This document shows, one piece after another, positions 39,081 through 47,204 of a stretch of DNA of 64,000 nucleotides. Each line of letters begins with the position of its first letter. Positions within the stretch are counted from its first letter, which is position 1. The translations under genes and the position numbers were made by a program. Under the pieces are notes generated by a model. That model saw only the letters and a list, made by a program, of their open reading frames with translations, ran no database searches and was not told the origin of the DNA. Source of the DNA: Candidatus Iainarchaeum sp. (GTDB lineage Archaea > B1Sed10-29 > WALL01 > JAGHAM01); the NCBI GenBank assembly GCA_021161465.1, contig JAGHAM010000036.1, forward strand, positions 25,654-89,653, in the 5' to 3' direction.

Positions 39081-39277
39081 ATTCCACCTAACGGATTGCG
39101 TAGCAATCCTTTGCAGGTTTAGAGGTTCGTTCTCGACCATAGGTCCAGAACGTGTGCAACCCTTCTGGTGCACCCTTTGTGCACCCTTTGTGCACCCATC
39201 CTTCCTGCGTATCGGGTGGCCTTGTGCCACCCCTGCAGGTTTAGAAAGGGTGCAACCCTTCTAGTGCAACCAATCTT
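39081..39277 (-). other. T-loop (59/60) intron of tRNA-Arg, 197 nt
   Basis: Shares with the tRNA-Gly T-loop intron an AAGGGTTGCACCCTTTCTAA segment, an AACCTGCA segment, the GGATTGCTACGCAATCC hairpin and the 3' end AGGTGGAAT. Between them is an insert holding a GGGTGGC/GCCACCC hairpin and a tandem repeat of 11 nt. Ends were set by restoring a 7-base T-loop. Confidence 0.75.
39168..39197. repeat. Tandem repeat, 11-nt unit inside the tRNA-Arg intron
   Basis: GTGCACCCTTT occurs twice and a third partial copy, GTGCACCC, follows directly. The GTGCA core is also found in other parts of the same intron, so local duplication probably enlarged it. Confidence 0.85.
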
Positions 39278-39321
39278 TTTGAACCCGGGCTCCAAGCTCC
39301 GCAAGCTTGTGTTCTTTCCGT

Positions 39322-39341
39322 GCTTCGCGCTAGCGCGAAGC
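39322..39341. repeat. Perfect 20-bp palindrome in the tRNA-Arg D-loop intron
   Basis: GCTTCGCGCTAGCGCGAAGC is its own reverse complement. In RNA it would form a GC-rich stem of 8-9 bp that brings the two ends of the intron together. Confidence 0.9.
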
Positions 39342-39478
39342 AATCCAGGCTATACTACGGGAGCGCGTTGTAATTTATGTTGACAGAATTATTAAAAACC
39401 AAAGCATGTTGTAATACAGTTTTTACTCCTTGCAGCGCTATCTTTTTAAAACCCTAAACCTAAAATATAGCTCCTTAA

Positions 39479-39652
39479 ATGCGCGAAGGGTTGTATATGG
39501 CACTAAGATGTATTTCATGTAACCGGGAAGTAGCAGACGATTATGTCAGGTTTAAGTGTCCTTCCTGTAAAAAGGAGATAATTCGATGCCAAGATTGCAG
39601 GACGAATGCAATAAGATATAAATGTCCTGAGTGCGGGTTTGAGGGACCATAG
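39479..39652 (+). CDS. Small zinc-ribbon protein (HVO_2753-like)
   Basis: 57 residues with four Cys pairs: RCISCN, KCPSCK, RCQDC, KCPECG. This is the small archaeal zinc-ribbon RNA-binding type commonly encoded just before aEF-1beta, as it is here (11 nt gap). TTTTTAAAAC lies about 28 nt before the ATG at 39479, so that ATG fits a leaderless start; a second ATG at 39497 would give 51 residues. Confidence 0.85.
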   Translation: MREGLYMALRCISCNREVADDYVRFKCPSCKKEIIRCQDCRTNAIRYKCPECGFEGP

Positions 39653-39663
39653 GTGATAGGACC

Positions 39664-39915
39664 ATGGGTGAAGTTATAGTCATGTTTAAGGTTATGCCTT
39701 CAGAGGTTGACCAGTACGATACGATGAAACAAAAAGTGCTTGATATCGTAAAGGCAGAGAAGGTGGAAGAGGACTATGTTGCCTTTGGTTTGAAGGCATT
39801 GAAGATAACTGTTGTTATGCCAGATTCAAAAGGAGGAACCGATGAGCTTGAGCAGAAGCTTACGGCGATTCCAGAGGTTGGGAGTGTCCAGTTAGAGGGT
39901 GTTGGAAGGATTTAA
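39664..39915 (+). CDS. Elongation factor 1-beta (aEF-1B)
   Basis: Nucleotide exchange factor for aEF-1A. It has 83 residues, one alpha/beta sandwich: GEVIVMFKVMPSEVDQYD at the start, DYVAFGLKALKITVVMPD in the middle and the C-terminal VGSVQLEGVGRI. Normal archaeal length. Cotranscribed with the zinc ribbon. The last 24 nt overlap the convergent Mut7-C gene. Confidence 0.95.
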   Translation: MGEVIVMFKVMPSEVDQYDTMKQKVLDIVKAEKVEEDYVAFGLKALKITVVMPDSKGGTDELEQKLTAIPEVGSVQLEGVGRI

Positions 39916-40365
39916 GAACTCTTTTTTGATACCTGCCTTTATTTTATCAACGAATCTTTTAACGCCTTTCCAGTGTGAGCCTTCCCAGTACTGTTGGCCA
40001 CACTCAGTGCATACCCAACCATAGTTGACAAACTTAGGTAGCTCTTCAGGCTTAGCAATACGCAGCCTGCCGTTGCAGGTAGAACAATAAAGCGGAACTG
40101 GCTTTTCAGATATTGTTATCCCAAGCTTTCGTATCAGAAACTTTATTTGCTCGATAGGTGTTTCTGGAACCAGCAGCACGTCCCTGTGCCTTGCCAGCTC
40201 CTTATCACGTGTCAGCAATATCCTGACTTCAAGTCTTGCCCTTTCCAGTATTTTCTCGTCCGATTCTCTTGGAGATGCTAGCTCGGTGTCGTAGCCAAAT
40301 ATCCTTAGCCAGCGCGCAAGCTTTGCAAGCATGGCATCGCACAGGAATATCGGTTTTTCTTTCAT
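39892..40365 (-). CDS. Mut7-C RNase domain protein with zinc ribbon
   Basis: About 157 residues from the ATG at 40365. The PIN-like Mut7-C core shows FLCDAMLAKLARWLRIFGYD and ILLTRDKELA; the C-terminal zinc ribbon is YCSTCNGRL followed by WVCTECGQQYW. Predicted ribonuclease; the substrate is unknown. Confidence 0.88.
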   Translation of the reverse strand: MKEKPIFLCDAMLAKLARWLRIFGYDTELASPRESDEKILERARLEVRILLTRDKELARHRDVLLVPETPIEQIKFLIRKLGITISEKPVPLYCSTCNGRLRIAKPEELPKFVNYGWVCTECGQQYWEGSHWKGVKRFVDKIKAGIKKEFLNPSNTL

Positions 40366-40418
40366 GGCAAACAATTATTATGATGGTTTCACAATAAATA
40401 CGGGGGGCTTGATATTGG

Positions 40419-42767
40419 GTGATTAAGTCAGTAGTGCTTGAAAACTGGAAATCCCATGAGAAGACAGAGCTAGAGTTTACCAGTGGAACGAATGTCTTGA
40501 TTGGGCAGATGGGTGCAGGAAAGACAAGTGTCATGGATGGCATAACCTTTGCATTGTTTGGCACCTTTCCAGCGCTTCAGGCCAGAAAACTGAAGCTTGA
40601 CCAGTGCATAATGGACAAGCCAGAGAAGAAGCAAAAAGCAAAAGTCCAGCTGATTTTCTCTTTGAACGGAAGCAGCTACGAAATTATCCGGGAAGTTGAG
40701 AGAGGCAAGGGGACAACATTTTCTGAGTTCAAAAAGGATGGTACTGTAATAGAAAAGCCAAACTCTCAGCGTGTGACCGAAGCGATAATCCGTGAGATTC
40801 AGGTGGATTACGAACTTTTCTCTCGTGCCGTTTACTCGGAGCAGAACCAGATAGATTACTTCCTGCAGATACCAGCTGGCCAGCGCAAGAGGAAGATAGA
40901 TGAGTTGCTGAAACTGGACAGGCTTGAGAAGGCGAGGTCTGCACTCACCACAGTTGTGACGCGATTGAAGACACAGGCAAAGGATAAGGCTAAGGCCATA
41001 GAAGATTTTGAGAGGGAAAACATTGCTGAGAAGATTAGGAGCCTCGAGGCTGAGATGAAGGAGATAGAAGAGAACAAGTCCAAGAACTCCTCAGAGCTTG
41101 AAGGCAAGCGCGAGTTGCTTGAGAAAATCTCCACAGAGCTGAAGAGCTTGGAGGAGAAGGAAAAACGCGTAAGGGATTTGGAGAACCAGCTTAGTTCCAT
41201 AAAGGGGCAGCTAGGTGAGCTATCTGAGAAGATAGAATCCCTTAAGCACAGGCTTGGCGACAAGCTGGAGAAAGATTTAAAACATGAAAAAGAGGAGCTC
41301 GAAAGGAAGAGCAAAGAGATAACTCTTTCTCTGGAAAAGCTGAACGCCGAGGGATTGCAGAAGGAGCTTTCCGAGCTGAGCGCGCGTGTTGGCTCGCTTA
41401 AAACAACTGTTGAAGAGCTCTCTACCAAAGCTAAGGAGAAGGAAGAGGTTGAAAGAAAGCTAAGCTTACTGAAAAAAGAGGACTGGAAAAAGAAGCTTGA
41501 TGATAAAAAAGAAGAACTAAAGCGCCTGGAGGAAAGTTTAACAGGGTTCAAGATTGTGATTGAGAACGAGAACAAGCGCATAGGGGAGCTTGAAAAGGCT
41601 GGCGATAAATGCCCTGTTTGTGACTCACCAATTTCCAAAACAAAGAAAGAAGAGCTCAAGAAAAAGTCACTTAATGCTATTGAGTCGGCAAAATCTAGAA
41701 TAAAAGAGCTGGAAGAGAGAATAAGCAAGATAAGTTTGGATGAGATTGAGGGCAAGATTCATGAAACTGAAACACTCTCAAGAAGGCTTGAGGAGCTTGA
41801 TGTTGCAGGGAAGCTAAAAAAAGCTAAGGAAGAGCTTTTCAAAGCTGAAGCCGAGCTTGAAAAGAAAAAAGCAGAGCAGGAGAAGGTAGCTGCGGACAGA
41901 AAGGAGCTTGAGAAGGAAAAGGAAGAAGTGTTTAAGCGCTTATCAGATGCTGAACGAGTTGTTGAGCTACAGGGTGAGTACACGGCCGCACGTGAACAAA
42001 AAACTAAAAAGTCTGAGGAGCTGTCAGGAATAGAAAAACAGATTGCAGAGATGAAGTTTGATGAGAACTTGTTGTCGCAAAGGAGGAAAGCTAAGGAAGA
42101 GCTGGGGATTGAGGTTAGCAAGCTAGAGGGGTTGGTTGCATCCTTAAAACAGTTGCTTGAGGAGAAAGGCAAGCGCTTGGATGAGATTAAACTGAAGGAG
42201 AAACAAATTGCCCAATGGAAGGAAGATGTGGGATTCCTGAGGAAACAGGCTGGTGCAATGGAAGTTTTCAAGAAAGCCCTTGAGGCAACACAAGTCCAGC
42301 TTAGGGAAGAGACGCTTTCAGCGTTGAACGTGGGTATGGAAGATATATGGCCTAGGATATACCCATATGGGGACTACACTGGCTTGCGACTGGGCATAGA
42401 GGGTGGCGATTACATACTGCAATTGAAGAGGCGGGATGGGAATTGGATAGACGTTGAGGGCACAGCCAGTGGCGGTGAGCGCTCTGCTGCTTGCCTTGCT
42501 TTGAGAATTGCATTTTCCTTGGTGCTAACCCAGAATCTTTCGTGGCTTGTCCTTGATGAGCCAACCCATAACCTGGATAGTCAGGGTGTGGCAATGTTGT
42601 CAAAAGCATTAAGGGAACATCTCCCAGAGTTAGTAGAGCAGGTTTTTATAATAACTCACGACGATGAGATGGAATCAGCTGTCAGCGGCGCGCTCTACAG
42701 ACTTGAAAGGGATAAAGAGCAGGACGAGCCGTCCAGGGCCATACTTGTTAATATGGGAGCGAAATGA
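40419..42767 (+). CDS. rad50: Rad50-like SMC-type ATPase
   Basis: DNA double-strand break protein. It has 782 residues. Walker A LIGQMGAGKTSVMD near residue 30, long coiled coils on both sides of a zinc hook CPVC near residue 398, signature SGGERSAACLALR near 685 and Walker B LVLDEPTHNLD near 710. The Q-loop region EQNQIDYFLQ is near 147. Start is GTG at 40419. It is somewhat shorter than the usual archaeal Rad50 (about 850-900). No mre11, herA or nurA lies next to it, which is unusual. Confidence 0.93.
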   Translation: MIKSVVLENWKSHEKTELEFTSGTNVLIGQMGAGKTSVMDGITFALFGTFPALQARKLKLDQCIMDKPEKKQKAKVQLIFSLNGSSYEIIREVERGKGTTFSEFKKDGTVIEKPNSQRVTEAIIREIQVDYELFSRAVYSEQNQIDYFLQIPAGQRKRKIDELLKLDRLEKARSALTTVVTRLKTQAKDKAKAIEDFERENIAEKIRSLEAEMKEIEENKSKNSSELEGKRELLEKISTELKSLEEKEKRVRDLENQLSSIKGQLGELSEKIESLKHRLGDKLEKDLKHEKEELERKSKEITLSLEKLNAEGLQKELSELSARVGSLKTTVEELSTKAKEKEEVERKLSLLKKEDWKKKLDDKKEELKRLEESLTGFKIVIENENKRIGELEKAGDKCPVCDSPISKTKKEELKKKSLNAIESAKSRIKELEERISKISLDEIEGKIHETETLSRRLEELDVAGKLKKAKEELFKAEAELEKKKAEQEKVAADRKELEKEKEEVFKRLSDAERVVELQGEYTAAREQKTKKSEELSGIEKQIAEMKFDENLLSQRRKAKEELGIEVSKLEGLVASLKQLLEEKGKRLDEIKLKEKQIAQWKEDVGFLRKQAGAMEVFKKALEATQVQLREETLSALNVGMEDIWPRIYPYGDYTGLRLGIEGGDYILQLKRRDGNWIDVEGTASGGERSAACLALRIAFSLVLTQNLSWLVLDEPTHNLDSQGVAMLSKALREHLPELVEQVFIITHDDEMESAVSGALYRLERDKEQDEPSRAILVNMGAK

Positions 42768-42816
42768 CCACAATTTTTAAATAAGCAATACAATAAACAC
42801 TAAAGAGGAGAGATTA

Positions 42817-43344
42817 ATGCACAGATTTAGTCTTGGTTCTTTATGGGAGGTAGTGACCATCCCCTTCGTAGTGATGGTCATATGGAGCTTAGTTGTGTTT
42901 GTGATTGGAGTTATTGGCAGTGTGCCCGACTTAAGCATGGAGGCAGCAGGCTCTGGTTTGGTAGGCTTGATATTGGGGTTTATTAGCTCTTTGTTGCTTG
43001 TAATAATGTCTCTGATAGTCGGCTTTAATGCAGCTAGGAATAAGCTAACTGGATTAAAATCTTACCTAATCTGTGGAGCTTTATTTGGTTTTCTAGCAAG
43101 CCTTTTTGCTGGGATATTAGATTTTATCCTAGCTGTGATTGGCTGGCTAAGTGGCCAGCCTGCAGCCAGCGGCCTTCAGGGCATCTCACTTAGAGTGATT
43201 CTTTCTTTAATCGGTATGCAGGTAAATCCTGTGTGGAATCTTGGTTTGGTACTGGGCAATGCTATCTTACTTATGGCTGTGGGTGTATTAGGTGGGGCAA
43301 TACTAGCAACAATAGCAGGAGCCCTAACTGAAAGGCTTTCCTGA
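42817..43344 (+). CDS. Hypothetical membrane protein
   Basis: 175 residues with four or five hydrophobic helices (about 13-33, 45-72, 84-108, 115-135 and 145-168) rich in Gly and Ala, and a short N-terminal cytoplasmic stretch. No family recognised. A TATA-like TTTTTAAATAAGC precedes it by about 35 nt. Confidence 0.65.
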   Translation: MHRFSLGSLWEVVTIPFVVMVIWSLVVFVIGVIGSVPDLSMEAAGSGLVGLILGFISSLLLVIMSLIVGFNAARNKLTGLKSYLICGALFGFLASLFAGILDFILAVIGWLSGQPAASGLQGISLRVILSLIGMQVNPVWNLGLVLGNAILLMAVGVLGGAILATIAGALTERLS

Positions 43345-43392
43345 TGTTAGTTTTAAATAAACGAATGATTTAATACACAAAGGGGTGTCAGT

Positions 43393-43674
43393 ATGGAAAT
43401 ATACAAGGCAGATGTTGTCTCAATAACCAAGATGCTTGCTATTCTTGGGCTGGTCTTTGGTTTCCTGGTTGGCATATTAGTGTTTTTTCTTAACATTGTG
43501 ACTGCAATCTCATCTGGTGCCGATTTGGTAAATTCCTTTGTCTGGGGAATCGTTCTCTGGATTGCTTATTTCTTTGGTACTACAATAGGTATGGCTTTAG
43601 TTGGGGCTATTGGAACCATCGTGTTCAACCTAGTGGCGGAGAAGATTGGCGGAATAAATATAGAGCTAAGGTAG
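43393..43674 (+). CDS. Small membrane protein, DUF3566-like
   Basis: 93 residues, two hydrophobic helices (about 12-38 and 48-80). The pattern KADVVSITKMLAILGLVFGF and later GTIVFNLVAEKIGGINIEL resembles DUF3566-type membrane proteins. It has its own TATA-like TTTTAAATAAAC and a GGGGTGT ribosome site. Role unknown. Confidence 0.6.
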   Translation: MEIYKADVVSITKMLAILGLVFGFLVGILVFFLNIVTAISSGADLVNSFVWGIVLWIAYFFGTTIGMALVGAIGTIVFNLVAEKIGGINIELR

Positions 43675-44298
43675 TTAGTCCTCGATGAGTGGAACAAAGC
43701 TGCACGGGAAGTTAAGGTTGGTTTCTTTTAGCTCTTTGTTTCTCTCCACCAGCATAAGCTCTGCAGACAGTGGATTCCCAACAGGAATTACCATCCTCCC
43801 TTTTTCAGCTAGCTGCTCTTCAAGTTGCTTTGGGATTCTGCGCGCTGCACAGCTTACTACTATCCTATCAAACGGCGCATACTCATGGAGGCCTTTTGAG
43901 CCATCACCCAGTAAGACCTTGACATTGGTATAACCCTTTAGATTGCTTTTAGCCGTTGCTGCAAGCTCTGGGATTCTCTCTGTGGTGTAAACTCGGCCCT
44001 TTTCACCAACTAGGGCTGACAATATTGCCGCCTGGTAGCCAGAGCCTGCCCCGACCTCAAGCACTTTATTGCCGGATTCTGGTTTAAGCGCTTGCGTCAT
44101 AACAGCCACCATATGTGGTGCGGAGATAGTCTGGTTTCTGCCTATTGGAAGTGGCGCATCGGCGTAAGCCCTATCATGAAATTCTTCTGGAACGAAGAGT
44201 TTTCTATCAACTGCTCTCATTGCAGCTTCAACTTGCTTATTTGATAGTAACCCTGTTTGGACTAAGTGGTCAATTAGTGCGTCATTTGAGTAAGGCAT
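43675..44298 (-). CDS. pcm: Protein-L-isoaspartate O-methyltransferase
   Basis: Repairs isoaspartyl damage in proteins using SAM. It has 207 residues from ATG 44298. GRNQTISAPHMVAVM and the SAM motif VLEVGAGSGYQAAIL are diagnostic. An in-frame ATG at 44343 would add a short hydrophobic N-terminus; the TATATATATAAA on the minus strand at about 44353-44365 would put the transcript start downstream of that ATG, so I prefer 44298. Confidence 0.9.
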   Translation of the reverse strand: MPYSNDALIDHLVQTGLLSNKQVEAAMRAVDRKLFVPEEFHDRAYADAPLPIGRNQTISAPHMVAVMTQALKPESGNKVLEVGAGSGYQAAILSALVGEKGRVYTTERIPELAATAKSNLKGYTNVKVLLGDGSKGLHEYAPFDRIVVSCAARRIPKQLEEQLAEKGRMVIPVGNPLSAELMLVERNKELKETNLNFPCSFVPLIED

Positions 44299-44412
44299 GA
44301 TTATCAAAGGGATTGCCAACAATAAAACAGTAACTCCAAACATGTATGAAAAGTTTATATATATAAAAATATTATATACTAGTGGCGGTACGGTAGCCAG
44401 TGGGGGATACAG

Positions 44413-44796
44413 ATGCATGTTAGGATTCCATCAGACGTAAAAAAAGATTTAGAGCCAATCAGAAAGGCAGTTGTACCTAAAATAATCCCCCTGTTTTGCT
44501 TGGCGCTCATAAACGAGAAGCCCAGATATGGCTATGACATCATCAAGGAAGCCGCGCGGGTCAAGGACGAGATGGTTGGTCTTCCAATGAAAAAGACATA
44601 CACCAATGCAGCGGTCATATACCCAACATTGCACAAGCTTGAGAAGGATGGGCTCCTTGAGTCTAAGTGGGATGAAAGGAGAAAGGTTTACCACATAACC
44701 CGCAAAGGCAAGAGAAGGCTTGATATAAGTAGGGGAGTCTGGAAGGCATCGATTGATGCCCAAATGAAAATGTATAAAAAAATGTTTGAAAGGTGA
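44413..44796 (+). CDS. PadR-family transcriptional regulator
   Basis: 127 residues. Winged helix with IPLFCLALINEKPRYGYDII, AVIYPTLHKLEKDGLLESKW and RKVYHITRKGKRRL, the standard PadR layout. First gene of the ABC operon (its stop overlaps the GTG region before the next ribosome site), so it most likely controls that operon, as PadR-type regulators of export systems do. Divergent from pcm. Confidence 0.9.
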   Translation: MHVRIPSDVKKDLEPIRKAVVPKIIPLFCLALINEKPRYGYDIIKEAARVKDEMVGLPMKKTYTNAAVIYPTLHKLEKDGLLESKWDERRKVYHITRKGKRRLDISRGVWKASIDAQMKMYKKMFER

Positions 44797-44801
44797 TTGA
44801 T

Positions 44802-46061
44802 ATGAAAAAAATTTTAAGTTTGGTTTTGCCACTATTGCTCCTTACAGGGCTGGTGTTAGCGGGTGGATATAAGTCTGCTTTACTTTCCCACCCTCTGGAT
44901 GCGAACACCTACCCAACGGTTGTAAGACCAGGAGATACTGGAGTATACGTAGAAATACCAATAACTAACTACTTTAGCTATAGCTATGAGAACATCTCAA
45001 CCAGGCTAGAGGTCCAAACGCCATTTAAGGGTATAAAAACCCAAAATTTTATACGACGGATTGGGCCCGGTGAGAGGAAGAGCTTGTTTTACAAGATAGA
45101 CATTGATTCTAATGCCAATCCAGGGGAATACCTGGTTAACCACTATATGAACTACAGCTATACAGAATACGATGATGATGGAGACCCACACACATACAAT
45201 ATCACCGTGAAGAAAGTTATAGCGATTACCGTTAGCTATTCGGAAGATATAGAAATAACTTCTGTCGGGTTTGACCCAATTGAAATAAAACCCGGTGATG
45301 AAACACTACTCAAAGTTAGTGTCAAGAACACAGGAAGCATCCCGGTGAGGGACGTTGAGGTCTCCTACTCAGGATTTTCTGAAACCTCCACAACAGTTTC
45401 AACTGCGGGGGCAGTCTCAGAAACCAAAGTAAACTTTGTCCCGCTTGAGGCAACAAAGAAGACCATCAGTTCTATCGCGCCCAACGAAACAAAAACTATC
45501 ACGTTTAAGATGCGCTCTGTCAAAGACACGGCAGTTAAGGCCTACCAGATGCCAGTGACTGTTAGCTTCGATGGTGGCACTCTGACAGATAACGCGGTCA
45601 TAAACGTGATTGGGAAACCAGACATGAGGTTAGCTGGTTTCCAGTCGGACAAAGAGACAATAAAACAAGGCCAGTTGTTCTCATTGTCAGTGCAGTTAGA
45701 GAATGTAGGGACCGGGAGTGCAAAGTCAGTCAAGGCTGAAATTTTAAATGGGAATGCGACAGCTAACCTAACAGGAATAACTACCTCCTACATAGGAACA
45801 ATAGACCCAGATGATACAGGAACGGCAATATTTTCCCTTGAGGATACGAATCCAGGAAAGCACAGTGTTGAAGTTAAAGTATCATTTGAAGACGAATATG
45901 GCAACACTATGAGCAAGGACTATCAGGTGGAGTACATCATAACGAAAGTGCCACCAGACTACAGCGCGGTGATAATAGCTGTGCTAATCGTTCTTGGGAT
46001 AATATACTTTGTATACAGGAGATACAAGAGGAAAAAGGAACTTGAAGAGCTGGTGAAGTAA
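44802..46061 (+). CDS. Secreted membrane-anchored protein with CARDB/COG1361-like repeats
   Basis: About 419 residues from ATG 44802, with GGTGA 5 nt upstream. Signal peptide (LSLVLPLLLLTGLVLAG), then beta-sandwich repeats (GFDPIEIKPGDETLLKVSV with VKNTGSIPVRDVEV; and GQLFSLSVQLENVGTGSAKS), then a C-terminal membrane helix (YSAVIIAVLIVLGIIYFVY) and a basic end. Archaeal COG1361-type proteins are often encoded with MacB-like permeases; here it probably acts as the extracytoplasmic part of the exporter. Confidence 0.85.
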   Translation: MKKILSLVLPLLLLTGLVLAGGYKSALLSHPLDANTYPTVVRPGDTGVYVEIPITNYFSYSYENISTRLEVQTPFKGIKTQNFIRRIGPGERKSLFYKIDIDSNANPGEYLVNHYMNYSYTEYDDDGDPHTYNITVKKVIAITVSYSEDIEITSVGFDPIEIKPGDETLLKVSVKNTGSIPVRDVEVSYSGFSETSTTVSTAGAVSETKVNFVPLEATKKTISSIAPNETKTITFKMRSVKDTAVKAYQMPVTVSFDGGTLTDNAVINVIGKPDMRLAGFQSDKETIKQGQLFSLSVQLENVGTGSAKSVKAEILNGNATANLTGITTSYIGTIDPDDTGTAIFSLEDTNPGKHSVEVKVSFEDEYGNTMSKDYQVEYIITKVPPDYSAVIIAVLIVLGIIYFVYRRYKRKKELEELVK

Positions 46062-47201
46062 TTGCTCAAGATAGCCTATGAGAACCTTACAAGAAATAAG
46101 GCTCGTACAGCATTGTCAGTTATGGCACTGGTCATAGGCGTAGTTGCTATCATAACTATGGTTTCAGTATCGGATGGCATACGCAATTCTATGGTAGAAG
46201 CAATTTCTGGTATGAATGGAATCATAGTATGGGAAAAGGATGCCCTTGACCTTCCTTTCTCATGTCTCCCAATGAGTTACGAGAAGAAGCTAGAGGCGAT
46301 ACCGGGTGTCAAGGTGGTTTTTCCAGAAGTTTATGGACTTGTGAACACTATAGAGGGTGAGAAACCAAAAGGGGGTTCTATGACGATGGGCATGGCCGTC
46401 CTCGCAGGGTTTGACCCGGTCAAGGAACAGCAGAGAGTAGGCAGTATCTATGGTGTTGAAGTTGAAAAAGGAAGAAACCTACAGCCTGGAGACAAATACG
46501 TTGCAGTCATTGGCCACCAACTAGCGGATGAGTACGATAAAAGAGTAGGCTCCATAATGAAAGTTAATGGAAAGAGGTTCAAAGTTATAGGCATTCTTGA
46601 GGAAAGCCAATATGCGGGCTCAGCAGTTGTCGTACCAATAGACATTGCCAGGGAACTAGCTGGTTTAGATTCGGATACGGTTAATTCATTTACAGTGCAA
46701 ACCTACAATCCATCTGACCAGGAGGGGGTGTCAAAAATTATAGAAGCCAGGCTCGATGATGTTGATGCTATGAGCACACAAGCCATGCTTAAAGACCTGG
46801 AAGAGGTTATGGTGATTTTTGACTGGGCGTTTATCCTATTGTCATCGATATCTCTGTTGATAGCAGGGATTGGAATAATCAACACCATGCTGATGTCAGT
46901 CATGGATAGACAAAAAGAGATTGGCGTATTGAAGGCTGTAGGCTGGTCAAGTGAGGATGTGCTGAAGCTGGTGCTTTACGAATCAGCTTTGATAGGAGTG
47001 TTTGGTGGTTTGCTAGGGTGCATAGCTGGGGGACTTGTTGTTATCGGAATAGAGAATGTTGTGGAGTTTGGCCTAACCCTTAGTTGGACTACAATTCTTG
47101 GAGCGTTTGCCTTTGCAGTTTTTGCTGGGCTAGTCGGAGGAGTCTACCCTGCATGGAAGATTAGCAGGATAGACCCAATACAAGCTATAAGAATGGAGTG
47201 A
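46062..47201 (+). CDS. ABC transporter permease, MacB/FtsX type
   Basis: 379 residues: N-terminal helix (ALSVMALVIGVVAIITMVSVSDG), large extracytoplasmic MacB_PCD-like domain (about 40-240), then three helices of the FtsX domain (ILLSSISLLIAGIGIINTML and two Gly-rich helices to the end). Start is TTG at 46062 with GGTGAAG in front, inside the preceding gene's end. Similar to the next gene, with EIGVLKAVGWSSEDVLKLV against EFGILKAVGWSSGDVLKLV. Confidence 0.9.
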   Translation: MLKIAYENLTRNKARTALSVMALVIGVVAIITMVSVSDGIRNSMVEAISGMNGIIVWEKDALDLPFSCLPMSYEKKLEAIPGVKVVFPEVYGLVNTIEGEKPKGGSMTMGMAVLAGFDPVKEQQRVGSIYGVEVEKGRNLQPGDKYVAVIGHQLADEYDKRVGSIMKVNGKRFKVIGILEESQYAGSAVVVPIDIARELAGLDSDTVNSFTVQTYNPSDQEGVSKIIEARLDDVDAMSTQAMLKDLEEVMVIFDWAFILLSSISLLIAGIGIINTMLMSVMDRQKEIGVLKAVGWSSEDVLKLVLYESALIGVFGGLLGCIAGGLVVIGIENVVEFGLTLSWTTILGAFAFAVFAGLVGGVYPAWKISRIDPIQAIRME

Positions 47202-47204
47202 AAC

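Larger units (their letters stand above)
39067..39364 (-). tRNA. tRNA-Arg(GCG) with D-loop and T-loop introns
   Basis: Acceptor GCTCCCG (39364-39358) pairs fully with CGGGAGC (39074-39068); discriminator G at 39067; no encoded CCA. Anticodon arm CAAGC-TTGCGGA-GCTTG (39309-39293) is uninterrupted and gives anticodon GCG. T-stem CCGGG (39288-39284) pairs with CCCGG (39079-39075). A 197-nt intron (39277-39081) splits the T-loop after TTCAAA, and a D-loop intron of about 29 nt (about 39344-39316) contains a 20-bp palindrome. Removing both leaves 72 nt. The D-stem GTAT/GAAC has one A-A mismatch, the weakest part of the model. Confidence 0.8.

Noticed and set aside
39168-39197. Short CRISPR-like array
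   Set aside because: The repeat unit is only 11 nt with no spacers and it lies inside a tRNA intron.
39036-39383. Open frames of 64-74 codons across the tRNA-Arg region on both strands
   Set aside because: They run through paired tRNA stems and intron hairpins, have no ribosome site, and the sequence is fully explained as a tRNA gene.
40856-42271. Two long minus-strand open frames (299 and 170 codons) rich in Ser, Phe and Leu
   Set aside because: They are antisense to the Rad50 coiled coil; Glu/Lys-rich helices read backwards give Ser/Phe/Leu frames. No ribosome site and no known domain.
44380-44404. Operator for the PadR at 44413 (ACTAGTGGC ... GCCAGT)
   Set aside because: The two halves match imperfectly (about half the positions pair), too weak to list as a site.
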